Positions 40,101 to 46,149 of a DNA stretch of 64,000 nucleotides are shown in pieces (the first letter of the stretch is position 1; every line of letters starts with the position of its first letter). The stretch is taken from the NCBI GenBank assembly GCA_947172415.1, contig OX359194.1, forward strand, positions 4,774,001 through 4,838,000, read 5' to 3'. A model generated the notes under the pieces. The model did no database searches. It saw nothing but the letters and a program-made list of their open reading frames with translations, and was not told the DNA's origin. Made by a program: the position numbers and the translations under genes. The DNA is from Chondrosia reniformis. Lineage: Eukaryota; Porifera; Demospongiae; Chondrillida; Chondrillidae.

Positions 40101-40737
40101 TTTCCTCTCTTATTAGCCTTGGCTACAGTTTCAGATTCCTGTAACTGTGTGTATTCCCTTCAGAGTAAGCAAAACAAGTCAAATAAACAGGTAAATTGCC
40201 AATATCAACATAACGTACTCTGAACTCTTCCCTCCACTTCTCACTTCTGCCCAACCCTCCATAACAACCTTGTTGTTAACATTCACTGGTTCTCCATCTA
40301 TCTTCAGCCATACAGTACCATACTCACGTCCACTTGCAGGAACTTTATACTCTATGGCAAATTTTACTTCTTTACCAACCAAAAGCTTTCTCAAGTACTC
40401 ACGACTTTGCCAAGCAAACGGCTGCATATATATGAAGAAGTTGTCAGTTCCTTTAAAATATGTGTATAAAACTGTACCTCATCCTTGCTTTTCTCTTGTC
40501 CTTGGGGTTTCCTTGCAAGACGGGGTGCCACAATATTCGACAGAGCTATAACACGCTCTGGAGGAGGGCCACCCTTTGCTTGACCACGAATAACGATGCA
40601 ATCTCCCGAAAGTACCTGACACGCGCAAAGGTAAAATGAATGAACGTGATCTACACCTAATATTTTATAGTTTTGAGACATACTTGTTTGACAATCCCCA
40701 ACCCACTTGAAACCACACCTTGAGAAACAGCAGCCAT
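10103..40737 (-). CDS. SND1: SND1, staphylococcal nuclease and Tudor domain protein
   Basis: This is Tudor-SN, a scaffold nuclease that binds RNA in RISC, splicing and transcription contexts: four SN-like domains, then a Tudor domain interleaved with a fifth, split SN domain. Exons (minus): 40737-40684, 40615-40478, 40421-40219, 40157-40000, 39938-39855, 39788-39625, 39562-39422, 39350-39202, 30504-30301, 27625-27442, 27377-27309, 26587-26479, 19463-19390, 19330-19203, 19124-18953, 18895-18838, 18773-18650, 11882-11816, 11763-11711, 11649-11595, 11499-11452, a doubtful 21-base exon 10586-10566, 10415-10308, 10243-10199, 10141-10103. All junctions are GT-AG and phases agree, giving about 882 residues (human 910). 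Landmarks: [13 protein letters not shown] (SN1), [15 protein letters not shown] (SN3), [24 protein letters not shown] (SN4), [10 protein letters not shown] (Tudor), [12 protein letters not shown]. The start matches the short family N-terminus. Introns 8, 9, 12 and 17 are swollen by transposons. Confidence 0.95.
10629..11120. mobile_element. pogo/Tigger-type MITE in an SND1 intron
   Basis: The left end CAGTGAAACCTCTCAGTAAG and the inverted right end (minus strand CAGAAAAACCTCTATTAACG) are flanked by TA on both sides. Internal segments repeat the terminal theme (GTCCGTTATACGG, GTCCGCTATTCGG). No transposase is encoded. A frame at 10917-11132 is internal and overlaps the repeat structure. CAGTG-type ends with TA targets are characteristic of the pogo/Tigger branch of Tc1-mariner. 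Confidence 0.75.
11883..14035. other. SND1 intron 17, first part
   Basis: Intronic sequence with no gene. It includes repeat unit R (12117-12240, also at 17620-17840 and 59500-59730) and a near-identical pair of 36-base direct repeats at 12689-12724 and 13603-13638 (GTGGAGATTACAGAACT...) about 0.9 kb apart. The direct repeats could mark an old insertion. A (TA)n microsatellite lies at 13379-13395. Confidence 0.5.
12117..12240 (+). repeat. Dispersed repeat R, copy 1 (5' part)
   Basis: TATATAATACGGGTTCATAT, then ACGTCAATACATCG and AAATGGTGGCGTTC align with copy 3 at 59500-59580 but stop early. Confidence 0.55.
14040..14345 (+). repeat. Interspersed repeat of about 290 bp, copy 2
   Basis: The inverted partner of 9020-9310. 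The frame reads [12 protein letters not shown] and [11 protein letters not shown] as in copy 1, with scattered substitutions and one-base differences that change the frame at its ends. It lies within SND1 intron 17. Confidence 0.75.
14688..14840. repeat. Short foldback repeat
   Basis: AAGAATAAAGTCTTGTGAAC on the left pairs with GCTTTATTCTTA on the right, with matching interior segments (ACATAAATTTATTAATTC against GAAATTAGTAAATTCATGTT). The loop holds GTTTCAACCCGGAGGTCTTC, a phrase that recurs in a related form at 60290-60345 (TTTCAACTGAGAGGTCTTC), so this is a dispersed repeat family. Confidence 0.6.
15741..16985 (+). pseudogene. Decayed pogo/jerky-type transposase with C-terminal zinc finger
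   Basis: A likely original start at 15741 (MSRKENLQ) is out of frame with the main frame 15797-16621, so an indel occurred near 15790. The main frame has an N-terminal psq-like helix-turn-helix ([16 protein letters not shown]) and a DDE core with LWNCDESE, the usual first catalytic Asp. It continues to [10 protein letters not shown], where the second Asp motif (normally DGH/DNH) is lost, and breaks. A second frame, 16700-16903, is Lys-rich and then has a PHD-like C-x2-C...C-x2-C. An in-frame TGA at 16903 separates it from WYHLKC...CYICI, the remaining H-x2-C...C-x2-C ligands, ending at 16984. The copy cannot encode active transposase. It lies in SND1 intron 17, on the strand opposite to SND1. 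Confidence 0.85.
16990..18640. other. SND1 intron 17, last part
   Basis: No gene recognised. It contains another copy of repeat R (17620-17840). Short frames at 17984-18377 are low-complexity (CTTC/TCTC-rich) and not supported. The frame ending at 17659 has Cys-rich ICRRCPPF and might be a transposon zinc-finger relic. Confidence 0.5.
17620..17840 (+). repeat. Dispersed repeat R, copy 2
   Basis: Shares ATGTCAATACATTG...GCAAATGGTG, GGACACTTAAG and ATTAAATCCCAACGA with 59525-59730. The first part also occurs at 12165-12235. The family is unassigned. Confidence 0.65.
19464..21400. other. SND1 intron 12, gene-poor part
   Basis: I find no SND1 exon and no other recognisable gene here. Frames around 20693-21054 occur on both strands over the same bases and show no conserved motif. 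Confidence 0.5.
21405..22130 (+). mobile_element. hAT-like non-autonomous element B
   Basis: It starts with the same signature as element A: AGAGAGTACAGTAGTACTCT and then TAGGGATGG at 21437. A unique 0.5-kb body follows, including a CTTCTTCAT microsatellite at about 21630-21670. It ends in a long palindrome whose right half contains GTGCCATCCCTA (22120-22131). The architecture parallels element A, but body and palindrome sequences differ. No coding capacity. Boundaries are inferred. Confidence 0.5.
21922..22170. repeat. 249-bp near-perfect palindrome
   Basis: Arms of about 113 bases (21922-22034 and 22058-22170) read ACTAGAGAATAATAAAAATT inward on both strands and continue through TGTAGGGATGGCACAAAAAG and AAGAATTATTTATGCA. 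The spacer is about 23 bases. The arms are almost identical, suggesting recent origin or gene conversion between them. Confidence 0.9.
22172..22790 (+). pseudogene. hAT-family (DUF4371-type) transposase fragment
   Basis: The frame to 22395 reads [10 protein letters not shown] and then [19 protein letters not shown], matching the conserved 'GQ-x-YDGA-x-NMSG-x-xxGV' block of hAT/ZMYM-type transposases. After a stop, further conserved pieces follow in shifted frames: [11 protein letters not shown] (22397-22430) and a CPTRW-like [18 protein letters not shown] (about 22605-22655). Stops and frameshifts make it non-functional. It lies in SND1 intron 12 beside element B, which has hAT-like ends; whether the two are one element is unproven. 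Confidence 0.75.
22800..23900. other. Intronic relic region
   Basis: Probably further decayed transposon sequence. A LINE-like 3' end with a (TTGA)n tail is seen at 23300-23375 (ATTGATTGATTGAACC). No intact frame. Confidence 0.35.
24356..24935 (-). CDS. HIRAN-domain protein, two exons
   Basis: Exon 1 is 24935-24628 and exon 2 is 24560-24356. The donor is ACTGG|GTTAGT and the acceptor ATGATAG|GACC, giving an uninterrupted 170-residue protein ending at TAA. The first half fits [25 protein letters not shown], the hallmark 'REP-x-N-x-YD-x-NA' pattern, then [20 protein letters not shown] binds DNA 3' ends in HLTF-type remodellers and also occurs in stand-alone and mobile-element proteins. The C-terminal half ([16 protein letters not shown]) is unassigned. 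A longer start upstream would use a non-ATG codon, so I chose the ATG at 24935. It lies inside SND1 intron 12, on the same strand as SND1, and inside element A copy 2. Function unknown. Confidence 0.7.
25750..26123. repeat. Long palindrome closing element A copy 2
   Basis: The arms read AGTTAAATAAAAACATTC from both ends and continue through AGTAGGGATGGCACTATAAC, GGCACATCTAGAAAAAGTAA and CATCACTTCTATGTTTGG to a short loop near 25920-25945. The arms are almost identical. Confidence 0.9.
26161..26358 (+). other. Unrecognised open frame of 65 codons
   Basis: A peptide with [16 protein letters not shown] at its end, next to the element A palindrome and inside SND1 intron 12 (downstream of exon 12 on the other strand). 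It may be a retroelement fragment. No domain is recognised. Confidence 0.15.
26821..27282. mobile_element. pogo/Tigger-type MITE in an SND1 intron
   Basis: Ends are CAGTGGGTCCTGGTTTAACC (left) and, on the minus strand, CAGTGGGCTCTGGTTTAACC (right), flanked by TA at 26819-26820 and 27283-27284. The interior has no transposase. It sits in SND1 intron 11, between exon 11 (ends 27309) and exon 12, only 26 bases from the exon 11 donor. Confidence 0.85.
27690..27985 (+). pseudogene. hAT transposase C-terminal dimerisation domain fragment
   Basis: Conserved blocks are [16 protein letters not shown], then in a shifted frame [25 protein letters not shown] and [15 protein letters not shown] followed by a stop. 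These match the hAT C-terminal 'PATNA-x-SERSFS-x-LRRIK-x-YLR-x-TM' signature. One frameshift lies near 27800. It lies in SND1 intron 9, 65 bases upstream of SND1 exon 10 in gene direction. Confidence 0.8.
28050..28770 (+). pseudogene. YqaJ-type exonuclease domain relic
   Basis: The clearest part, 28484-28768, reads [20 protein letters not shown] and then [15 protein letters not shown] and FWSPV, matching the C-terminal part of the YqaJ-like nuclease fold (Q-x-Q motif in YYYQVQG). Upstream, [16 protein letters not shown] (about 28297-28345) resembles the family's 'ACSPDG' block. A stop and frame changes lie in between. Such genes are multicopy in sponges and cnidarians and often travel with transposons. 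This copy is broken. Confidence 0.65.
28980..29640 (+). pseudogene. Ty3/gypsy relic: integrase tail, polypurine tract, start of LTR
   Basis: Across 29170-29465 a frame with stops reads [25 protein letters not shown] and EKGRCCIV, resembling the end of a Ty3/gypsy polyprotein (integrase C-terminal 'VW-x-x-D' and 'G-x-x-RRNR' segments). It is followed directly by the purine run AGAAGGGGAGA and TGTTGCATAG (from 29474), a plausible polypurine tract and LTR start. The LTR's right end was not found. The element is a fragment. Confidence 0.55.
30110..30190. mobile_element. Partial pogo/Tigger-type terminal sequence
   Basis: CATTACAGAGGTTCTACTGT at 30168-30187 is a CAGTAGAACCTCTGT-type end on the minus strand. 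The opposite end is not clear. It lies 114 bases past the end of SND1 exon 9. Confidence 0.35.
30960..32045 (-). pseudogene. 5'-truncated non-LTR retroelement: reverse transcriptase and C-terminus
   Basis: Minus-strand frames show reverse transcriptase blocks: [15 protein letters not shown] (catalytic Asp region), [15 protein letters not shown], then LANDTTVY where the family has (Y/F)ADDT, so a catalytic Asp has become Asn. LINE-type C-terminal blocks follow: [10 protein letters not shown] at about 31380 and WNSLPESLK near the end. Frameshifts and stops interrupt it. It is a CR1/jockey-like element by pattern, and lies in SND1 intron 8. Confidence 0.85.
32616..32663. repeat. Perfect 48-bp palindrome
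   Basis: CATAAGAGGTACTGTAAATA followed by ATAG is matched exactly by its reverse complement with no spacer. It lies in SND1 intron 8. It could be the residue of a foldback element. Confidence 0.95.
32890..33361 (+). mobile_element. Hammerhead-ribozyme foldback element
   Basis: Inverted arms of about 120 bases lie at 32941-33063 and 33241-33361 (ATCATCATTTAACTCTGGGT against its complement, through the TTCGCTTGATGGGAACCAGA segment). They enclose about 180 bases with a hammerhead ribozyme. The element is flanked by a 10-base direct repeat, TATTAATAGG, at 32880-32889 and 33362-33371, a clear target-site duplication. No protein is encoded. It sits next to the 3' end of the LINE that ends near 33375. 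A diverged relative is at 50405-50755. Confidence 0.85.
33184..33228 (+). ncRNA. Type I hammerhead ribozyme, core intact
   Basis: Stem I is GCCATA (33184-33189) with TATGGC (33223-33228), six perfect pairs. Core CTGATGA is at 33190-33196. Stem II is GTCC/GGAC with loop TAATAA (33197-33210). GAAA is at 33211-33214. Stem III comes from the palindrome ACAGCTGT (33214-33221). The cleavage triplet is GTC, with scission expected after C33222. All core bases of the family are present. The very short, loopless palindromic stem III resembles the minimal hammerheads of Penelope-like elements and retrozymes, which are thought to act best as dimers. The ribozyme is on the plus strand and therefore antisense to SND1 pre-mRNA. 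Confidence 0.93.
33375..37480 (-). pseudogene. Near full-length CR1/jockey-like LINE (endonuclease and reverse transcriptase)
   Basis: Read on the minus strand: apurinic-type endonuclease start ([15 protein letters not shown] near 36840), endonuclease core with [10 protein letters not shown] and [10 protein letters not shown] (about 36450 to 36230), reverse transcriptase start ([26 protein letters not shown]), fingers/palm with [13 protein letters not shown] and GVPQGSVL, then after an inserted [13 protein letters not shown] (34243 region), thumb [13 protein letters not shown] and a C-terminal block ending [12 protein letters not shown] with stop near 33469. Several stops and frameshifts break the coding frame. 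The 5' limit is uncertain. The element fills most of SND1 intron 8, in the same orientation as SND1. Confidence 0.88.
34301..34971. mobile_element. 671-bp TA-flanked MITE inserted in the LINE
   Basis: The left end is CCGCATATCGCAAACTTTCG; the right end, on the minus strand, is CCGTATATCACAAAATTTTC. TA flanks both ends (34299-34300 and 34972-34973). It interrupts the LINE reverse transcriptase between the residues before LVNDLPSG and those after GSVL; ignoring it and one TA leaves the LINE frame continuous. This proves insertion after the LINE. TA targets suggest a Tc1/mariner-like family. No transposase inside. Confidence 0.88.
37481..39201. other. SND1 intron 8, proximal part
   Basis: No gene recognised. 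At 38340-38455 a segment (AAAAGACTCCAGTATCTT, CAGGTTTAGTTCCCTAGAGG, GCATGTAGGAAAATG) recurs in diverged form at 51930-52040, so it is a dispersed repeat. A short ATT microsatellite lies near 37797. Confidence 0.55.
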
Positions 40738-41029
40738 TTTGTTTCATACACGTGTTGCATGATGGTTATTATTTTGTGGCATTAAAAACTCCTAGCGTAT
40801 GGGTGTTTCCTGTTCGGCAGGTTATTAGTGTTCCTTCCTCCTGATTGGTGTCAATTGACCTCTGCGGTCAAGCAGCCTTCAAAGAGCCAAGTATTAATGA
40901 ATAATCACGGGTGTTAAAATTAGCAACTTGTATCCAGCGGCTATATAAGCCTTCGACAGGTACAGAGTAGGACAATCAGAAAACGTTACCATAGTTTCAG
41001 CAAGTTTACGGGAATTGTACGATCGCAAT
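40738..41029. promoter_or_regulatory. Divergent promoter region SND1 / cystine-knot gene
   Basis: Only 292 bases separate the two start codons. CTATATAAGC at 40941-40950 is a good TATA box for the plus-strand gene, about 80 bases before its ATG. GATTGG at 40843-40848 is an inverted CCAAT box (NF-Y type) that could serve either direction. No TATA element is evident for SND1, as expected for a housekeeping gene. Transcription starts are inferred. Confidence 0.55.
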
Positions 41030-41512
41030 ATGATTACAGATATATTTCTCTCCGTCGTAATATTTGCATCCGTTTTAAATGCAGCACCAACGGAATCCGA
41101 TAGCGTCGCTAATAACTTTGCAAGGGCGGCTCACCAAAAGTTGCTGGAAAAGTTTAGACAGAGAAGGGCATACGAGTCTTGTGAACAACATTCAAGAAAT
41201 ATAGACTTACAACCAAGTGGCTGCAGAAAAAGGACATTAAGTATACCCTTCTGCAAAGGAGAATTGAGAAGTAGATCCTTTTATAAAAGAATTGAAGTGA
41301 ATTCAAGTGCGACAGTGGAACTGACTTCTGAATGTGATTGCTGCATTCCTGTTATTGTTCATACGCGCTCAGAAACATTTTACTGTGGATCTGATTATCA
41401 CGAGGTACAGATTCTTGTCCCGAACGAGCTAGAATGCCGAAAAGTCTATCCAACAGATGACAACATCAGACCTTACCATTGGATTGACACTTATGATTTA
41501 TGTGACGAGTAG
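41030..41512 (+). CDS. Secreted cystine-knot (CTCK-like) protein, single exon
   Basis: A 160-residue protein. Residues 1-19 form a hydrophobic signal peptide (MITDIFLSVVIFASVLNA). RQRR at 43-46 is a likely proprotein-convertase site, so the mature part would be about 47-160. Cysteines are at 51, 65, 75, 102, 104, 105, 119, 136 and 158. ECDCCIP followed by FYCGSDYHEV and NELECRKV resembles the C-terminal cystine knot of VWF, mucins and BMP antagonists. The usual C-x-G-x-C is CKGEL (75-79), so one ring cysteine is missing. A possible N-glycosylation site is N91-S-S. I start at the ATG at 41030; the frame also runs in from a TTG at 41015. A secreted ligand or antagonist is inferred; partner unknown. 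Confidence 0.8.
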   Translation: MITDIFLSVVIFASVLNAAPTESDSVANNFARAAHQKLLEKFRQRRAYESCEQHSRNIDLQPSGCRKRTLSIPFCKGELRSRSFYKRIEVNSSATVELTSECDCCIPVIVHTRSETFYCGSDYHEVQILVPNELECRKVYPTDDNIRPYHWIDTYDLCDE

Positions 41513-41726
41513 TGTCTCAAATGAATGAAGTGGTTGGGAGCAACATTTTAAACGCTATTTTAACCTGAACACTTATTATTTTATTTATGCTACAAAATAT
41601 ATTTCGTATTTTATCCCATTCCTGTCAACCGTACATTATTCAATGGAAAGTGTAAAAATACTGTAAAATTAATAATCTACCACGTATAGCTATGTAGCGT
41701 CGATGTTGTTGCACAATCAAATAAGG

Positions 41727-44700
41727 ATGGCGGACTTTAGGAGGACTGATTTATCATCCCTTCCCCTACAAGTTACCCTATACTTTAATAGTTTGTATTT
41801 GATTGTAAGCTTTCTTGGTGAGCTGGCTATACTTATATATAAAGGTAAATTCACATGCACCTTCCGACGTGCAATACATAGCCACATCCATGTTTTTAAA
41901 CTGTTTAGCGACATTACTAAGCAACCCTTCCCGTAATCTTTGGCCTGAAGTTGTATTACTGTTTCTTTTAATGGGAGTTGAAGGAACGAGAATGTCTCTA
42001 GGTATGTTGTCCGCATTCATGACACGCCCACATGTGATCCAGTCACAACCATTTCTCCTCAGGTACTAAAGGAAACTTGACACAAAGTAAGGTTCCGCTA
42101 CTCTTCTCGATTGTATTTTCATTTCCATCAATCGCTGGCTACTTGTACTTCATGCTTTGGCAGACTTTTGTGTGAGTTGCTCCTGTGTATTCGTGTTGAT
42201 AATTTCTGTAAATAACCAGAGTATTCTAAATATGAGGATTGTACATAAACTTCCAGTCTCTGAGATATGTACAAAATGATAGGTATTTATCATTTTAAGA
42301 TTGATGTTCGAGAGTTATAGAAATATGTAATGTTGATATATAATTACCCATAGTACTTCTCCACTACACTATGTTGATATTCAGTGAAAAACTTAGCTAG
42401 TACCTCCTACTGAAACTGCCTCTTTTGTGGAGTAGTTGTTGAACAATTCCTGTGTATTTAATGTCATTGCCTGTACTAAGCAACTTATCCAAATATGGCT
42501 ATGTGTATGAAGTCACTACTTCACTATTTGAAACCTACATATATAACTCACTGATAAGACCAATGTAATGACTTCCTCTTATTATTGCACTTCAGCTACT
42601 CATAATTGGCTGTTGATATTTGGTTAAAAGAGGTACTCACAACCACAACTGGGGGTGTTCAGCATGATGTAATAATTGTGTGGACCTCTTCTAGGGTATC
42701 ATAGTTGAAAATTGAAATTTGCAAGCAAATTCTGTGGTTACTTGATACACTTAAAAAGACTGTGGTTCTCAATTGTGTCATCTTGTTATGTAATGAATAA
42801 CTGCACTTGTTAATTAAATTCATAAATGTCCTACAAGTTGAACCTACTATTCAATTGCTGTTTTAAATACCTTTCCTTTGTTGGATTACAGCATTACATT
42901 ATGTACACTGAAAAGGGTTCAGGGTGGTTGTATCTTGGTTAAATGTGCAAGGATAGAAATGTTAATGTTAATTGTTAATTCTTTAACTTAGATATACAGG
43001 TTTACACATTGGATATAAGGTATGGGCTGCATTGCAGCCTACAAACATATTAGACAAATTAAAGTGACAAATGGTTTTCATTTTTGATAATGTGATAGTG
43101 TTAGTTTGTCTCTAGCAAGTAAATGATATATAGGATAAACCCAATCAAACACCAAAATTGTACCTTGTGGTTAAAGCGCAGTTCCACAGAATAGGAACCC
43201 TTGGTGTTGAGTAGATTTGACATGACATTACATGAATGGGACACTGCTGGATTCATTTAGGTTAATAAAAGATTATTGTTGTGTCTGACTATATAAATGT
43301 CTACAGCTGAACACATATGCATACGTTGCAGGAGACCTCATGGGGAGACTGGTTGGAGTCATATTGGTTAAAGTGCATGTATAAATGCCTTTTCTTAGTA
43401 TAGTAGACACATATATTCTAGGGGTTCTTGTAATGCAACATTGACTGAAGAATGCACCTGGCTGGACTCAGTCTATTGGGAGTACCCATTACCACCTTTA
43501 GCTCTCACTAACAGACAAAACACTTTTAATTGCATCTATTTGTGGAAAGAAAGTCATGTTTGTGAAAGGGGTACTTTTGTTAGTGTCAATAGTGTTTAAC
43601 ATAGTAAAGACAACATTTATTGTTACTAAATATAGACATTGTATAGGAAAGTTGCTTTTTCACAGTGTGCTCTATACTCAGTAGGTCTAGTGTTTCATCC
43701 ACATGAAGGTTTCTATTGTCATTCTTAGCATTTCTCACTTTGGAAAGTTAATAGGTCAAAACTTAACCAAACAATTAAATTGGTATATGTCTGCTTTGTC
43801 ATATGGGACATTTGGTAATTTAAGAAACAAAGCTTGATTTACTTGGTCTGATTGATAAATGTGTCCATCCCATTACATCACTGATAAATGGTAATGTAAT
43901 CATAGTGGGTTAACCGACTTATAGTCAAAATTCTTAATGCAATTCAACACAAGCTTTATGCAAACATGATTTGCTTTAAAGTGTGAGAATTGTTATATTA
44001 TTAACACTTTATTTTTGTTTTGTCCAAAGATCTTTGGTATCAATTAAATATAGTACTCACATATTCTATAATTCTTAATCTCAATTTGTTTTTCATTTGT
44101 TAAGAAATTTTAAGAATTTTAATGCGGTTTCTATATTAGCATATCTTTATTCTAGTCGTTGCATATGGTAATTAATATGTTGTTAGTGATATAAAATATG
44201 CTATTCATTAGCTAATCTGTAAGTCTGGATTCACATATGGGAGCTTATGAGAGGGGTGTGTCTGCAAGAGGTGACATAGGTATGATTTAAAAGGGTACAG
44301 AGAGGCTCAGATATATCATATCTGATATCAGGAAGTATCAACACCTAATCAGAAAATGTGAAACTTGAAAAGATGGGTAAATAACAAAAATACTGTAGAT
44401 GGCTCCAATTTTATCAGGGTTTATTCAGTGATGTTTGATTTAAGACTTTGGACTAGACACACACTGAACTCTAACCTTTAAAATTTACATTTTTAGTTAA
44501 AGTTTACATTCCTAAGACAAACAGATGTATGTTCACTCATACTAATACTATATATACTACTCTAAGCTATAATTACTGTATGAAAACTGTCTATAAGTAT
44601 ACAGTAAAGAAACATGTGTAGACAAAAAATAGCCACCTGAAATGTTGGATTGTCTGTTTTGCAATGTACCCTGCAATGTTAAACCTTTTATACCTTTAGT

Positions 44701-45978
44701 TAGCGTGTAACAGAACAGGAAATCATTCTATACTCTTATATTCTACATTGCTCCATCATACCCTTCTACCTAAAGCTAAAAGATTCTTAGAAGCACTGTT
44801 TGCAAGTTCCTCTGTACCTTCAAAATATAAGTAGACACCATGTTCATTTGTCACATTTCACATATCCTTTTACTACTACAGATTTTATTCTCTGGTAACT
44901 CTGAATTGCCAGACTATAAAATGATAGTTATGTTCAGACCTTTCAACTGTGAAATCTAGTTATCTATGTTTAATTGAAAGAGGTTGAATGATAGCAAACT
45001 TGTTTTTATATATCTTCCTGCATGATGGAATTACACAAACGCATAACTATTTGAATGTAGGTACAATAAGGTACAACAACAAGGTATATGGAGTTCTTTT
45101 ATTTCTGGCCTAAGCTTAGACCGGTTATTTAATGTTTCTGATTGTATCTTCGTGTTGAAGAAAATGGCGTCTTAAAAATTTTAACGACCTTCAAGCTATA
45201 AACGGCTTTATGTACTACTAAAACGTTATTAAATCACACTTATAAGAACGTTTATACTTAAAAACGTCGATTAATGGCAGCGATTTAAAAGCTAAAAGAG
45301 CGGCCATTTTATTTACCTATTTTATATACGTAAAAACGTACTCAATCTATAAGCCTTATTTAGACTAGGGAACCTCTTAGCAATTGGCTGCTTTACAGTG
45401 GTCCCAGTTTATATTCAAAACAATGCTTTACAATACCTAGTTAGTAAGAACTTTGGATGAGGTACGAGAGTCTGTACGATAAGCCTTATGATATAAAAAA
45501 TCATAACTGCAAGGCCCTTTTAACTTGCTTAATGCTTGTTCAAGGAATTTCACCCCCTAGAAATTAGAAATCATTCTTCTATCTTATCCTGAAGGTATGC
45601 TTAACTATAGCTTATTTATGATGTCATATAAATTCTTGTATCATATCCGGCAGAACTATGTGGAATGCAGCAAAACAGACTGATTCCCATGTTATAAATT
45701 TGATCTAAACTGATGATAGTCCATCTATAAGAGTTTTGTCATACTTTTATAATTATTGGGAATGTTACCATCAAAGAGAGAAAATTCCATTGTACTTTGA
45801 TGTGCCATAAATATTTTTTACAGTTGTAATCATTGAACTGTTTTATCACATTTCTTTTTACAGATTGAGGTTAGAAGTTATCATAACTTCCATCTCCTTA
45901 TTGGGTATATTTCCCCATATTCTATTTGGATTTATTGCCTTATGGATGTTTCATCGATATGACACACAATATGCATAG
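41727..45978 (+). CDS. TMEM216: TMEM216, ciliary transition-zone membrane protein
   Basis: TMEM216 is a tetraspan protein of the MKS/tectonic complex at the ciliary transition zone, needed for ciliogenesis. Exons: 41727-41844, 41909-42001, 42063-42171, 45864-45978; phases 1, 1, 2 agree, giving 144 residues (human about 145). Landmarks: SSLPLQVTLYFNSLYLIVSF (TM1), GELAILIYKG, WPEVVLLFLLMGVEGTRMSL (TM2), GTKGNLTQSKVPL, the family's 'G-T-K-G-N-L' block, FPSIAGYLYFMLWQTFVLRL (TM3), then TM4 and HRYDTQYA-stop. An in-frame ATG at 41703 would add eight residues. A poly(A) signal AATAAA is at 46143-46148. Its presence fits an animal with ciliated cells. Confidence 0.92.
42172..45863. other. TMEM216 intron 3
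   Basis: A 3.7-kb AT-rich intron with no recognisable gene. At 45363-45415 (minus) the phrase AACTGGGACCACTGTAAAG, with AGCCAATGGCTAAGAGG-like sequence, recurs at 60184-60225, a dispersed LINE-like 3' end. Nothing else identified. Confidence 0.6.
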
Positions 45979-46142
45979 TAACCTGGACAACAGCTAGCAA
46001 CTTGAAGACTGAAAAGACTTTGCTTCATGTGTATCTGAGCTGTATGTGGTCATAATAGAATATATGTCCAGAACTTATGTATTATCAACTGCATTTGAAA
46101 CATATATGTATGGATTTTACTGCATCTTATATTTGACAATTA

Positions 46143-46148
46143 AATAAA
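46143..46148 (+). terminator. Poly(A) signal of TMEM216
   Basis: AATAAA, 165 bases after the TMEM216 stop codon, in an otherwise gene-free stretch. Confidence 0.6.
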
Positions 46149-46149
46149 T

